A stretch of 64,000 nucleotides of DNA from Martelella radicis (GCF_014196625.1 NZ_JACIDZ010000005.1:62001-126000), one strand, 5' to 3'. Numbered from the stretch's first letter, positions 10,221 to 19,737 are shown. Notes: generated from the sequence alone by a model not told the origin. Numbers and translations: made by a program.

Positions 10221-11111
10221 TCACTCGTAGAAAGGCCGGACATTCTCGTTGAGCCGGATCAGCCCCTCCTGGGCCACCGAGGCCACCAGCGTGCCATCGC
10301 GGGCGAAGATCTTGCCATAAGCCAGACCGCGCGCGCCGTTGGCCGAGGGGCTTTCATGCACGTAGAGAAGCCAGTCGGAAATGTCGAAGGGGCGGTGGAA
10401 CCAGACCGCGTGATCGAGGCTCGCACCCTGGATGCCGTCGGAAAACACCGAGCTTTCATGCGGATAGAGCGTCGTGTCGAGAAGCGTCATGTCCGACATG
10501 TAGGACAGGAACGCCGTCTGGTAGGCGCGCCCCTTGGGCGGCACGCCATTGCCCCGGATCCAGATGCTCTGGCGGCTCGAACGCTTCTTGCGCCACAGGA
10601 ACTGATCCAGATCGACGGGCCTGAGCTCGATCGGCCGCTCGCGCTTCCAGTAATTGCGGATCGGCGCTGGCGCGTGCTCGGCATCGTTCATGATGTCGCT
10701 GGCGACCAGTTCCTCCGGCGGCGGCACGTCCGGCATCACGTCCTGATGCTCAAACCCCTCCTCCTCGATCTGGAAGGAAGCCGCCATGATGAAGATCGGC
10801 TCGCCATGCTGGATGGCGCGCACATTGCGCGTGGAGAAGCTGCGCCCGTCGCGCAGCCGCTCCACCTGGAAGACGATCGGCACCTTGGTATCGCCCGGCC
10901 GCATGAAATAGCCGTGCAGCGAGTGGACAAAGCGGCCGGGCGGCACGGTGCGCTGGGCGGCGACAAGCGACTGCGCCACCACCTGCCCGCCGAAGACGCG
11001 TTGCCATGTCGTGACCGGACTCTGCCCGCGATAAAGATTCTCCTCCAGCCGCTCCAGATCGAGCAGATCTGCAAGCACGCTGTCGCTTTGGGCAGGATTG
11101 GCCTGTGACAT
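10221..11111 (-). CDS. tesB: acyl-CoA thioesterase II
   Basis: A 296-residue double-hotdog thioesterase that hydrolyses medium- and long-chain acyl-CoA. Family features are GGQVVAQSL in the first hotdog, the catalytic Asp in ASLDHAVWFHRPF, and the catalytic Gln in SVAQEGLIR near the C-terminus. The start at 11111 (MSQANPAQSD) is preferred over longer readings: GGGAAGCG precedes it, and the extra 43 residues would run back through the control region shared with the divergent FAD hydroxylase gene. Confidence 0.92.
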   Translation of the reverse strand: MSQANPAQSDSVLADLLDLERLEENLYRGQSPVTTWQRVFGGQVVAQSLVAAQRTVPPGRFVHSLHGYFMRPGDTKVPIVFQVERLRDGRSFSTRNVRAIQHGEPIFIMAASFQIEEEGFEHQDVMPDVPPPEELVASDIMNDAEHAPAPIRNYWKRERPIELRPVDLDQFLWRKKRSSRQSIWIRGNGVPPKGRAYQTAFLSYMSDMTLLDTTLYPHESSVFSDGIQGASLDHAVWFHRPFDISDWLLYVHESPSANGARGLAYGKIFARDGTLVASVAQEGLIRLNENVRPFYE

Positions 11112-11223
11112 CCGGAACGCTTCCCTATATACCGCTTTGAGTAATGCATGCCGTATAGCAGCTTCGAAGGTGCTGATCGAGAGACCTGAAGCCAATGCCG
11201 GCACGACCGGAAGGGAGCGCGAA

Positions 11224-12438
11224 ATGAAGGACATCATCATCGTCGGCGGTGGCTATGTCGGCCTCAGCGTTGCCGTTGCCGTCAAGAAGGCAGCGCCGCA
11301 TCTCGAGATCGAGCTGATGGAAGCCGCCCCCGAACATGTCTGGCAGAAGGACGAGCGGGCCTCGGCGATCATCGCCGCCGCGATCAACATGCTGAAGACG
11401 CTGGAGCTCTGGGACGACATCAAGGACGACGCCCAGCCGATCAACGACATGATCGTCACCGATTCGAAAACCGGCGAACCCGTGAAGCCGGTCTTCCTCA
11501 CTTTCGCCGACCGCGCCGCGACGAACGAGCCCTTCGCCTACATGATCCCGAACGTCTCCATGGTCCGCGCGCTCCGGCAGAAGGCAGACGAGCTTGGCAT
11601 CACCATTCGCCACGGGGCTGCCGTCACGGCCTTCGAGAACAATGGCGGCCATGCGAAGATCACGCTTGCCGGTGGCGAGGAGATTGCAACGCGGCTTGTC
11701 GTCGCCTGTGACGGCGTGCGCTCGCGGCTCAGGTACATGGCGGGCATCAAGACCGTCAAATTCGATTACGGCCAGTCCGGCATCGTCACCACCGTCGCCC
11801 ATGAGCGCCCGCACAATGGCCGCGCGGAGGAACATTTCCTGCCGGCAGGCCCCTTCGCCATCCTGCCGCTCAAGGGTAACCGCTCCTCGCTCGTCTGGAC
11901 CGAGCGCACCGACGATGCCAAGCGTCTGGTTGAAAGCGACGACATGGTGTTCGAGGTCGAGCTCGAGCGCCGCTTCGGCCATCATCTTGGCAAACTCGAA
12001 CTTGCCGGCGGCAGGCGCGCCTTCCCGCTCGGCCTCACGCTGTCGCGCGCCTTCATCGCGCCGCGCCTTGCGCTTGCCGGCGATGCCGCCCACGGCATCC
12101 ACCCGATTTCCGGCCAGGGCCTCAATCTCGGCTTCAAGGATGTCGCGGCACTCGCCGAAACCATCGTCGAGGCCGACCGCATGGGTCTCGACATCGGCGC
12201 CATGGACACGCTGGAGCGGTACCAGAGCTGGCGCCGCTTCGACACGGTGCGCATGGGCATGACCACCGACGTCCTCAACCGGCTGTTCTCCAATGACATC
12301 GGCCCGTTGCGCGTTGCCCGCGATTTCGGCCTCGGCGTGGTCGACCGCATGCCGGGCCTGAAGCGCTATTTCATCGAGGAGGCGGCAGGCCGCACAATGC
12401 ATGACAAGCCGAAGCTTCTGGCCGGCGAACCGCTCTGA
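11224..12438 (+). CDS. UbiH/UbiF/VisC-type FAD-dependent monooxygenase
   Basis: A 404-residue flavoprotein hydroxylase of the family that adds hydroxyl groups to the ubiquinone ring. FAD-binding motifs are all present: GGGYVGLSVAV near residue 7, CDGVRSRLR near residue 160, and LALAGDAAHGIHPISGQGLN near residue 283. GGAAGGGAG precedes the ATG, which fixes the start; an upstream in-frame extension to 11098 has no homology features. It is divergent from tesB. UbiH, UbiF and UbiM-like roles cannot be separated by reading alone. Confidence 0.85.
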   Translation: MKDIIIVGGGYVGLSVAVAVKKAAPHLEIELMEAAPEHVWQKDERASAIIAAAINMLKTLELWDDIKDDAQPINDMIVTDSKTGEPVKPVFLTFADRAATNEPFAYMIPNVSMVRALRQKADELGITIRHGAAVTAFENNGGHAKITLAGGEEIATRLVVACDGVRSRLRYMAGIKTVKFDYGQSGIVTTVAHERPHNGRAEEHFLPAGPFAILPLKGNRSSLVWTERTDDAKRLVESDDMVFEVELERRFGHHLGKLELAGGRRAFPLGLTLSRAFIAPRLALAGDAAHGIHPISGQGLNLGFKDVAALAETIVEADRMGLDIGAMDTLERYQSWRRFDTVRMGMTTDVLNRLFSNDIGPLRVARDFGLGVVDRMPGLKRYFIEEAAGRTMHDKPKLLAGEPL

Positions 12439-12466
12439 ATAAGACCGGAGCAACACAGAATCAAAG

Positions 12467-12489
12467 CGCCCGGGCACTTCGTCCGGGCG
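12467..12489. other. short inverted repeat between hydroxylase and aldehyde dehydrogenase genes
   Basis: CGCCCGG and CCGGGCG form a perfect 7-bp stem with a 9-base loop, 28 bp after the hydroxylase stop and 23 bp before the next ATG. There is no T-run, so it is not a classical terminator. It may protect or weaken the message between the two genes. Confidence 0.5.
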
Positions 12490-12512
12490 AACAGTTTCAA
12501 GGGAGCGAGGCC

Positions 12513-13940
12513 ATGACCAACAACCTGAAATTCTTCATCGACGGCGCCTGGGTCGATCCGATCGCGCCAAAAACGCTGGCCGTGATCAATCCCGCCACCG
12601 AGGAGGCCTTCACGTCCATCTCTATCGGGGCGGCAGGCGACGTCGACCGCGCGGTCGCCGCCGCGAAGGCCGCCTTCGAAACCTTCTCCCTGACGACAAA
12701 AGACGAGCGGCTCGCGTTGCTGAAGCGCATTCTCGAGGCCTATAACGAGCGCTACGAGGACATCGCCCAGGCCGTCAGCCGCGAAATGGGCGCGCCGGTC
12801 GCCTTTGCCCGCAGCTCGCAGGTTGCCGCCGGGCGCGGCCATCTCGAGGCGACGATCAAGGCCTTCGAGGATTTCGAACTGGAGAAGCCGCGCGGCAAGG
12901 CGATGATCGTGCGTGAGCCGGTCGGCGTCTGCGCGCTGATCACGCCGTGGAACTGGCCGCTGAACCAGATCGTCTGCAAGGTGGCGCCGGCAATTGCCGC
13001 CGGCTGCACCATGGTGCTGAAACCCTCCGAGATCGCGCCGATCTCCGGCGTCATCTTTTCCGAGGTGATGGAGGCCGCCGGCACGCCAAAGGGCGTCTAC
13101 AACATGGTGCAGGGCACCGGGCCGGATGTCGGCCAGATCATGGCCGGCCACAAGGACGTCGACATGGTGTCCTTCACCGGTTCCACCCGCGCCGGCATCA
13201 TCGTCGCCAAGACGGCGGCCGATACGGTCAAGCGCGTGGCGCAGGAGCTTGGCGGCAAGTCCCCCAACATCATCCTGCCCGATGCGGATCTGGAAGCGGC
13301 CGTGCGCGGCGGCGTTGCCTCCTGCTTTGAAAACACCGGCCAGTCCTGCGATGCGCCGACCCGCATGCTGGTGCCCGCAGACCGCCACGACGAGGCGCTT
13401 GGCTACGCCAAGGCTGCCGCCGAAAGCCATGTCACAGGCGACCCCAATTCCGAGACCACGGTACTCGGCCCGGTCGTCTCCAAACAGCAGTATGAAAAGA
13501 TCCAGCGGCTGATCGAAACGGGCATTGCCGAAGGCGCGACGCTCGTTACCGGCGGGCCCGGCAAGCCGGAGGGTCTCGAGCGCGGCTATTACGTGCGGCC
13601 AACGGTCTTCGGTAATGTGAAGAACGACATGACCATCGCGCGCGAGGAAATCTTCGGGCCGGTGCTTTCGATCCTGCCCTACGCCGACGAGGACGAGGCG
13701 GTCGCAATCGCCAATGACACGGTCTACGGCCTTGGCGCCTATGTCCAGTCGGGCAATATCGAACATGCGAGAGTCATTGCCCGGCGCATTCGCGCCGGAT
13801 CGGTCTATCTCAATTACCCCGACTGGGATCCGATGGGCCCGTTCGGCGGCTACAAACAGTCCGGCAATGGCCGCGAATATGCCGACTGGGCGATCGATGA
13901 TTTCCTCGAGATCAAAGGCATTGTCGGCTGGCAGCCGTAA
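12513..13940 (+). CDS. NAD(P)-dependent aldehyde dehydrogenase
   Basis: A 475-residue ALDH-superfamily enzyme that oxidises an aldehyde to its acid. Motifs in order: TPWNWPLNQ in the cofactor domain, FTGSTRAG, the general-base Glu in QELGGKSPN, the catalytic Cys in NTGQSCDAPTR, and REEIFGPVLSI. Length and motif spacing are normal. GGGAGCGAGG precedes the ATG. The neighbours do not define the substrate. It starts 74 bp after the FAD hydroxylase and ends 12 bp from the convergent ABC ATPase. Confidence 0.92.
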   Translation: MTNNLKFFIDGAWVDPIAPKTLAVINPATEEAFTSISIGAAGDVDRAVAAAKAAFETFSLTTKDERLALLKRILEAYNERYEDIAQAVSREMGAPVAFARSSQVAAGRGHLEATIKAFEDFELEKPRGKAMIVREPVGVCALITPWNWPLNQIVCKVAPAIAAGCTMVLKPSEIAPISGVIFSEVMEAAGTPKGVYNMVQGTGPDVGQIMAGHKDVDMVSFTGSTRAGIIVAKTAADTVKRVAQELGGKSPNIILPDADLEAAVRGGVASCFENTGQSCDAPTRMLVPADRHDEALGYAKAAAESHVTGDPNSETTVLGPVVSKQQYEKIQRLIETGIAEGATLVTGGPGKPEGLERGYYVRPTVFGNVKNDMTIAREEIFGPVLSILPYADEDEAVAIANDTVYGLGAYVQSGNIEHARVIARRIRAGSVYLNYPDWDPMGPFGGYKQSGNGREYADWAIDDFLEIKGIVGWQP

Positions 13941-13952
13941 GCCGCCCTGGCC

Positions 13953-15029
13953 TCAAAGCGCAGCGCCGGTTTCCGCATCGAAAATATGAACCCGTTCGGG
14001 ATCGATCTTCGCCTCGAACGGGTCGTCGTGATGGATCTCACGCTCGCCATCGACGATCGCGGTGACCTGCTGGCCGCCAAGCTCGAAGACGACATGGCTT
14101 TGCGCGCCCGTCGGCTCCACCAGAAGCGCGGTCCCTTTGATCACCGCGCCATTGCCGATATCCGGGTTCAGGTGCTCGGGCCTGAGCCCGACCGTCACCT
14201 TCTGGCCGCGGGCGATGCCGTGATGGTTCTTCGAGATCGGCAGCAGCGTGCCATCGGAAAAGCGGACGGAGGGTACGCCGTCCGCCGCCTCGATTACCGC
14301 CGGCAGAAGGTTCATCGCCGGAGACCCGATGAAGGCGGCGACGAAGAGATTGGCCGGGGTCTTGTAGAGTTCCAGCGGCGTACCCTGCTGCTCGATATGC
14401 CCCTTGTTCAGCACCACCACGCGGTCGGCCAGCGTCATCGCCTCGATCTGGTCGTGAGTGACATAGATGGATGTGGTCTCGACGCGCTGATGCAGCGTCT
14501 TGATTTCGGTGCGCATCTGCACCCTGAGCTTGGCATCGAGGTTCGACAGCGGCTCGTCGAACAGAAAGACGGCCGGATTGCGCACCACGGCGCGGCCCAT
14601 GGCGACGCGCTGGCGCTGGCCGCCGGAAAGCTGGGAAGGCTTGCGGTCGAGAAGCGCCGTCAGGTCGAGCATGCGCGCCGCCTCCCCCACCCGCTCCTCG
14701 ATCTCCGCCTTGGGACGTTTGGCAAGACGCAGGTTGAAGCCCATGTTCTCGGCCACCGTCATGTGCGGATAGAGCGCATAGGACTGGAACACCATGGCGA
14801 TGTTGCGCTCGCGCGGGGTCAGTTCGTTGACGATCTCCCCGCCGATCGAAATATCCCCGCCGGTGATTTCCTCAAGTCCTGCGATCATCCGCAACAGCGT
14901 GGACTTGCCGCACCCGGAAGGCCCCACAAGGGCGACGAATTCGCCATCCTTGATGTCGAGCGAGACGCCGTGGATCACCTCGAGCGCGCCGTAGGATTTC
15001 CTGATATTGCTGAGGGTGACGGATGCCAT
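13953..15029 (-). CDS. sugar ABC transporter ATP-binding protein (UgpC/MalK type)
   Basis: A 358-residue ATPase that powers the adjacent permease pair. Walker A is GPSGCGKST, the signature [14 protein letters not shown], Walker [14 protein letters not shown], and the switch His is in YVTHDQIEAM. A C-terminal OB-fold regulatory region of about 120 residues is typical of ATPases shared by CUT1 sugar importers. The start at 15029 (MASVTLSN) has GGGGAGC upstream; the longer reading runs into the permease gene. It is the last gene of the binding protein / permease / permease / ATPase operon on this strand. Confidence 0.93.
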   Translation of the reverse strand: MASVTLSNIRKSYGALEVIHGVSLDIKDGEFVALVGPSGCGKSTLLRMIAGLEEITGGDISIGGEIVNELTPRERNIAMVFQSYALYPHMTVAENMGFNLRLAKRPKAEIEERVGEAARMLDLTALLDRKPSQLSGGQRQRVAMGRAVVRNPAVFLFDEPLSNLDAKLRVQMRTEIKTLHQRVETTSIYVTHDQIEAMTLADRVVVLNKGHIEQQGTPLELYKTPANLFVAAFIGSPAMNLLPAVIEAADGVPSVRFSDGTLLPISKNHHGIARGQKVTVGLRPEHLNPDIGNGAVIKGTALLVEPTGAQSHVVFELGGQQVTAIVDGEREIHHDDPFEAKIDPERVHIFDAETGAAL

Positions 15030-15051
15030 TTTAATCAAGCTCCCCGATGGT

Positions 15052-15936
15052 TCACGACTTGACGGCGCCGGCGGTGAGCCCGGCAATGATATGTTTCTGG
15101 GCGACGAAGAAGGCAATCACCGTCGGCAGGATGGTGAGCGTGATGAAGGCAAGCACAAGCTGCCAGTCGGTTGCGAACTCGCCCTTGTAGACCATGATGC
15201 CGAGCGGCCAGGGATAGCGGTTTTCCGTGTTCAGCATGATCAGCGGAATGATGTAGCTGTTCCAGCTCTGGACGAAGGCGATGATGCCGACAGTTGCAAT
15301 GATCGGCCGCGACAGCGGCATGGTGACGTGCCAGAAGAAGCCGATATAGCCGCAGCCATCGACGAAGGCGGCGTCGAACAATTCCTCCGGCAGGTTGCGG
15401 AAATAATTGCGGAACAGAAGGATGCTCATGCCAAGCCCGAAAGCCACCTGCGGCAGGATCACGCCCCAATAGGTATCGAGCAGGCCGAGATCGCGGATGC
15501 GGATGTAGAGCGGCAGGATTGCGGTCGCCGCCGGAAACATCAGGCCGATCAGGAAATAATTGAGCAGATAGTCCGCGCCGAAAAAGCGGATATGGGCGAA
15601 GCAGAAGGCGGCGCAGGCGGCAAAGACGATGGTGAGGAACACGGTCACCACGGCGATCAGCAGCGAATTGCCCATTTGCAGCCAGTAACGTTGCGACAGA
15701 AGAATATCAGTGTAGTTGCTCCACTGCCATTCGTCCGGCAGGCCGAAGGGGTTGCCGCGCAGATCCGGCAGGGTCTTGAAGCCGCCGAGCGCCGTCGTCA
15801 CCAGCGGCACGATGACGATGCCGGCGACGATCAGCAGCGAGACGTAGACATAGGTCTGCGTGCTGACGGAGAGCCTGCGGCCCTCGCCGCCCGATGTGGC
15901 GGCATCGATCGGTGCGCTTTCGGAGATCTCAGTCAT
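15052..15936 (-). CDS. sugar ABC transporter permease (MalG type)
   Basis: A 294-residue inner-membrane protein with about six helices. The cytoplasmic EAA-type loop (LPEELFDAAFVDGCGY followed by HVTMPLSRP) docks on the ATPase. It is the second permease of a CUT1 importer for a mono- or oligosaccharide. It overlaps the end of the preceding permease by 8 bp, indicating translational coupling. Confidence 0.92.
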   Translation of the reverse strand: MTEISESAPIDAATSGGEGRRLSVSTQTYVYVSLLIVAGIVIVPLVTTALGGFKTLPDLRGNPFGLPDEWQWSNYTDILLSQRYWLQMGNSLLIAVVTVFLTIVFAACAAFCFAHIRFFGADYLLNYFLIGLMFPAATAILPLYIRIRDLGLLDTYWGVILPQVAFGLGMSILLFRNYFRNLPEELFDAAFVDGCGYIGFFWHVTMPLSRPIIATVGIIAFVQSWNSYIIPLIMLNTENRYPWPLGIMVYKGEFATDWQLVLAFITLTILPTVIAFFVAQKHIIAGLTAGAVKS

Positions 15937-16867
15937 TTTTCATGAATATCCGTTTGTAGCTGAAGGCCAGCGTGACGCAGATGACGAAGAGGATGACGCC
16001 GACGGCGCTGCCGAAACCGACCTGCATGCGGGTGACGCCGAAATTGTAGAGGAAGGTCACCATGGTCTGGGTCGAGTTCGCCGGCCCGCCGCCGGTGAGC
16101 GGCATGATCAGGTCGAAAAGCTGCAGCGAGCCGATGACGGCGAAGAACACGGAAAGCCTGACGGTGGAGCCGAGCATGGGCAGCGTCACCAGCCGGAACT
16201 TCTGCCAGCCGGTCGCGCCGTCGATATCGGCGGCCTCCAGGATGCTGCGGTCGATCGCCTGCAGTCCGGCGATGAACAGCATCATGTGGAAGCCGAAATA
16301 TTTCCACACGACAACGGCGAGGATTGCCGGCATGGCCGTGTTGGGATCGGCCAGCAGGAAGGGCGGCTCGGCGCCGAAGAAATGCCAGATGCCGGCGACC
16401 AGGCCGAAATCGCCGTCATAGACGAAGCGCCAGATCATGCCGGCGGCGACATCGGCCAGCACATAGGGCAGAAAGAAGATCAGCCGGAAGAACAGCGCGC
16501 CCTTGATGCGCTTGGTCACCATGGTCGCAAGCCACAGCGCCAGCGGCAGTTGGACCGCGATCGACACGGCGATGATGAGGAAATTGTTGATCAGCGCCGT
16601 CTTGAAGGCGGCATTGCGGAAAATCAGCTGATAATTGCGGAAATCTACCCAGCGCGACGGCGTGCCGTAGCCGTTCCAGTGGAAGAAGGAATACCAGGCA
16701 GCCTCGCCCATCGGCAGGATGACCAGCAGCGTGAAAAGTGCCAGCGCTGGCGGCAGAAACAGGATCAGCACCGGCAGCTTGGTATGGGCCAGCGAACGTC
16801 GCCTTCGGGGTCGGCCCGGAGGCGCGGCGCCGGCGGGCGGCGGCAGGATGGAATCGGTCGTCGTCAT
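15929..16867 (-). CDS. sugar ABC transporter permease (MalF type)
   Basis: A 312-residue membrane protein with a Pro/Arg-rich cytoplasmic N-terminus, then about six helices and the EAA loop SILEAADIDGATGWQKF. The start at 16867 (MTTTDS) is preferred because the 33-residue extension upstream is Arg-rich and lacks family features. It is separated from the binding-protein gene by a stable hairpin that could lower permease expression relative to it. Confidence 0.9.
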   Translation of the reverse strand: MTTTDSILPPPAGAAPPGRPRRRRSLAHTKLPVLILFLPPALALFTLLVILPMGEAAWYSFFHWNGYGTPSRWVDFRNYQLIFRNAAFKTALINNFLIIAVSIAVQLPLALWLATMVTKRIKGALFFRLIFFLPYVLADVAAGMIWRFVYDGDFGLVAGIWHFFGAEPPFLLADPNTAMPAILAVVVWKYFGFHMMLFIAGLQAIDRSILEAADIDGATGWQKFRLVTLPMLGSTVRLSVFFAVIGSLQLFDLIMPLTGGGPANSTQTMVTFLYNFGVTRMQVGFGSAVGVILFVICVTLAFSYKRIFMKND

Positions 16868-16982
16868 ATGGGTGTTCCCGCAAGCATTTCGGCGGCGCGG
16901 ATGCGCCCTGTCCCGGCGGCGTGACCGTTGAAGGTCGAAGCGGAAAGGCGCTGCAATCCAGGTCACCGCAAGGCAGAAAGTG

Positions 16983-17008
16983 CCGGGCCCCGCAAAAGCG
17001 GAGCCCGG
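16983..17008 (-). terminator. intra-operon hairpin after binding-protein gene
   Basis: Two 11-bp arms (16983-16993 and 16998-17008) pair with one mismatch around an AAAA loop (TTTT on the transcribed strand). It lies 10 bp after the binding-protein stop and has only a weak T-run. Such hairpins commonly act as partial terminators or mRNA stabilisers that keep binding protein in excess of permeases. Confidence 0.6.
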
Positions 17009-17017
17009 GATCGGGAC

Positions 17018-18310
17018 TTACATGCTGTCCAGTTCGTAGGTGTCCTGGATCTGTTGCGCCGCATCTTCCGGCGAGGTCGCGCCGGAAACGATGGCGACGC
17101 TCATGTCGTTGACCACGGCGCCGACATTGGGACCGAGATCCTGATCGAGGAAGTTCTGGTGCCAGGTTTCCTTGGCAAGCGCGTCTGCGGAAACCTTCAG
17201 CAGCGGATCGGTAACGGCGTCCTGCGTGCCCTTGGTCACCGGCAGGATGTTCGAGACCTCGACCAGACGACGCACCACGTCGGGGCTGGTGAAGTATTCG
17301 AGGAAGCCCTCGGTTGCATCCGGTGCATTGGCGGTGACCGCCCAGCCGTTGATGCCGCCCATATTGTCGGTCACGAGGCCGGCGCCGCCCGCAACCGTCG
17401 GGAACGGGAAAATGCCGATATTGTCTTCCGACAATCCCTTGCCGTCGGTCGCGTCGACTGCCTGGCGCTGCGCTGTGTTCTCGAACGACAGGATGATCGC
17501 CGCGCGGCCGTCGCCGAAGGCAGCCAGCGCGTCGTTCCAGGTCGCGCCGAGATAGCCGTTCTGGAAAGGCTCGAGTTCGCCGAGTTCGGCGAGCTTCTTG
17601 CCGGCATTGATGAAAGGCTCCCCGGTAAAGCCGCCATTCTCTCCAGCCTTCGCGGCCATGAAACCATCGTGACCGGCCTCGCGCATGGCCAGATAGCCCC
17701 AGTAGAAATGCAGCGGCCACTTGTCGCCGCCGCCGCCGGCAATCGGCGTGATCCCGGCATCCTTCAGCGCCTTCACGGCACCCATGAAGTCGCTCCAGGT
17801 CGCGATCGACGAAGCGTCGACGCCAGCCTTTTCGAACAGTTCCTTGTTGTAGAAGAAGGAAACCACGCCGGTCTTGAAGGGGGCGGCCCAGACCTTGTCG
17901 TCAAAGGTCATGCCATCGACGGAAGACGAGAGCAGCGAATTGCCCCAGGCGCCGCCGTTGGCATCAAGCGCCGGATCGATATTGCGCAGCATGCCGGTTT
18001 CCGACTGCGCCTTCAGCACGCCGCCGCCCCAGGTGTAGAAGAAGCTTGGCGCCTCCGACGACTGAAGCAGCGTCGGCAGCTTGGCCTTGAAGGCCTGGTT
18101 TTCAAGGAACTGCATCTCGATGGTCACATCGGGATGGGCCTTTTCATACTCGTCGGCAATCTGGCGCCAGAGGTCGACGACCGCCGGCTGCTGTTCGAGA
18201 TGCAGCCATTTCACCGTCTCGGCCTCGGCCGGAACGGAAAGGGCGGCAAGACCGGCGAAACCGGCGACGGCCAGCAGGCTGCCGCGCAGAAAATTGACAT
18301 TCACTGACAT
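17018..18310 (-). CDS. sugar ABC transporter substrate-binding protein
   Basis: A 430-residue periplasmic binding protein of the extracellular solute-binding family 1. It has a Sec signal peptide (cleavage expected after VPAEA), then KWLHLEQQPAVVDLW, the typical FSYGKE-like segment VVSFFYNKELFEKAG and a WSDFMGAVKAL segment. GGGAGGAG precedes the ATG at 18310, ruling out the longer reading. It is the first gene of the operon, transcribed away from the ROK regulator. The neighbouring ThuA-like and Gfo/Idh genes suggest a disaccharide or other glycoside as ligand. Confidence 0.93.
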   Translation of the reverse strand: MSVNVNFLRGSLLAVAGFAGLAALSVPAEAETVKWLHLEQQPAVVDLWRQIADEYEKAHPDVTIEMQFLENQAFKAKLPTLLQSSEAPSFFYTWGGGVLKAQSETGMLRNIDPALDANGGAWGNSLLSSSVDGMTFDDKVWAAPFKTGVVSFFYNKELFEKAGVDASSIATWSDFMGAVKALKDAGITPIAGGGGDKWPLHFYWGYLAMREAGHDGFMAAKAGENGGFTGEPFINAGKKLAELGELEPFQNGYLGATWNDALAAFGDGRAAIILSFENTAQRQAVDATDGKGLSEDNIGIFPFPTVAGGAGLVTDNMGGINGWAVTANAPDATEGFLEYFTSPDVVRRLVEVSNILPVTKGTQDAVTDPLLKVSADALAKETWHQNFLDQDLGPNVGAVVNDMSVAIVSGATSPEDAAQQIQDTYELDSM

Positions 18311-18349
18311 ATGCACTCCTCCCAAAGCACTTTTTGCAGTCTCCGGATT

Positions 18350-18411
18350 AAATAATCGGCGAGACCTGAATTTTGTCAACCGGTATTTGATGAATATTGG
18401 GCAAAATGCCC
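18350..18411 (-). promoter_or_regulatory. promoter and candidate ROK operator for the ABC operon
   Basis: On the - strand a TTGACA box (18374-18379) and a TTATTT box (18350-18355) are 18 bp apart, upstream of the binding-protein gene. Directly upstream of the -35 box lies a 13-bp palindrome GGGCA-AAA-TGCCC (18399-18411). A further ATTGGGCA half-site follows within 10 bp. The palindrome is placed to control both this promoter and the divergent ROK gene. Confidence 0.5.
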
Positions 18412-18537
18412 GCGAATTGGGCAGGTAATGCAAAAATCGCTTGCATGAAACGGGACTTCGGGACTAAAAAACGCCTGTTAATTATTTCGCGATGCGGAAA
18501 AAATAAAGCCTGTCCTGAACCTGCCCGGCGAGCCCTC

Positions 18538-19737
18538 ATGAAGACTGCTGATCCTGAATTGATGCGAGCAATCAACCGGTTGAGCGTGCTGGACGCGATC
18601 CGGCGCCACGGACCGATCTCGCGCATTGAAATCAGCAAGCGCACGGAGCTTTCGACCAGCACGGTTTCCGCCATCACCGCCTCGCTGATTGATGACGGGC
18701 TCATCCTCTCGCGCCACGAAGGCGATCTGCGCAACGCGACCGCGCGCGGCCGCCCCCGGGTGATGCTGGAGCTCAACCCGGAAGCCTCGCGCATCGTCGG
18801 CGCAAAGATCGCCGCCACCCGCATGACCTTCGTCGTCGCCAATTTCTCCGGCGAGGTGTTGTCGGAATTCTCGCTGCCGGTGCGCATCGACCGCATGCCG
18901 ATCGACGTGATCGCCGATCTGGTCGAGGACGGCGTGCGCGCCTGCGTGATGGATACCGGGCTGACGCTCGCCGAGATCGACATGATCTGCCTCGGCATTC
19001 CGGGCGTGGTCGAGCATCGCACCGGCATTGTGCGCTCGAGCCCGATCTTCAGCGACGAGAATGTGGATTTCGCTGCCGTCATGTCGCCGCGTTTTGCCAT
19101 CCGCACGATCGTGGAAAGCGATGTCCATGCCGTGACGCTTGCCCATCACTGGTTCGGCAAGGCCCGCCATCTGGACGACATGGTGCTGATCTCGCTGGAG
19201 CGCACGCTCGGGCTTGGCGTTCTGCACAATCGTGAGCTCTTCCGCGGCGCGGGCGGGCTCAGCCACAATCTCGGCGATCTCGTGCTCGGCAGCAGCGCCG
19301 ACGGCATTTCGCGGCTGGCAAGCCTTGCCGGCGAAAACGCCATCCTCGGCGACGGCCCGCGCGAGGGGCTTTACGCCGACGCAATCCGGCTCGGCCGCGG
19401 CATTTCCCACGCGCAGACGCTGATTGCGGCGAAGGATGCGCAGATTACCTCTGCCGCAGAACGCGCCGGCGAGGCCGTCGGCGTCACGGTCGCCAATATC
19501 GTTACCCTGTTTGCGCCGCCGCGCGTCATTCTGGTGGGCTCCAGCCTCGCTCTCGGCAAGCCTTTCATCGACCGGCTGACGGGCGGCTTCAACAGCGCGA
19601 TACCCCCGTCGCTTGCCGATGTCAGCGAACTCGTTTTCGACGACGCGGACGATTTTTTCTGGGCGCGCGGGGCGGCGGCCGTCGCGCTCTACGAACTTTA
19701 TGAATCGCCATGGAGCACGACCGGCCCCGCGCTTTGA
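18538..19737 (+). CDS. ROK-family transcriptional regulator
   Basis: A 399-residue repressor of the NagC/Mlc/XylR type. The N-terminal winged helix (ISRIEISKRTELSTSTVSAI, about residues 22-41) is followed by the ROK sugar-kinase-like domain. Nearly all ROK regulators bind a sugar or sugar phosphate. The start is placed at ATG 18538 (MKTADPELM), since the domain begins there. An open frame reaches back to 18397, but it overlaps the ABC promoter. It is divergent from the ABC operon and 41 bp ahead of the Gfo/Idh gene, so it probably controls both sides. Confidence 0.88.
   Translation: MKTADPELMRAINRLSVLDAIRRHGPISRIEISKRTELSTSTVSAITASLIDDGLILSRHEGDLRNATARGRPRVMLELNPEASRIVGAKIAATRMTFVVANFSGEVLSEFSLPVRIDRMPIDVIADLVEDGVRACVMDTGLTLAEIDMICLGIPGVVEHRTGIVRSSPIFSDENVDFAAVMSPRFAIRTIVESDVHAVTLAHHWFGKARHLDDMVLISLERTLGLGVLHNRELFRGAGGLSHNLGDLVLGSSADGISRLASLAGENAILGDGPREGLYADAIRLGRGISHAQTLIAAKDAQITSAAERAGEAVGVTVANIVTLFAPPRVILVGSSLALGKPFIDRLTGGFNSAIPPSLADVSELVFDDADDFFWARGAAAVALYELYESPWSTTGPAL

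Noticed and set aside
11125-12477. A 450-codon open frame antisense to the FAD hydroxylase gene
   Set aside because: It mirrors a well-supported flavoprotein gene. The product has no recognisable domain, and long antisense frames are expected in GC-rich coding DNA.
12366-13766. A 466-codon open frame antisense to the aldehyde dehydrogenase gene
   Set aside because: It is a shadow of the dehydrogenase codon pattern, His/Asp/Gly-rich and without family motifs.
18397-18537. Longer start for the ROK regulator
   Set aside because: The added 47 residues would overlap the divergent promoter and operator and lack helix-turn-helix family features.
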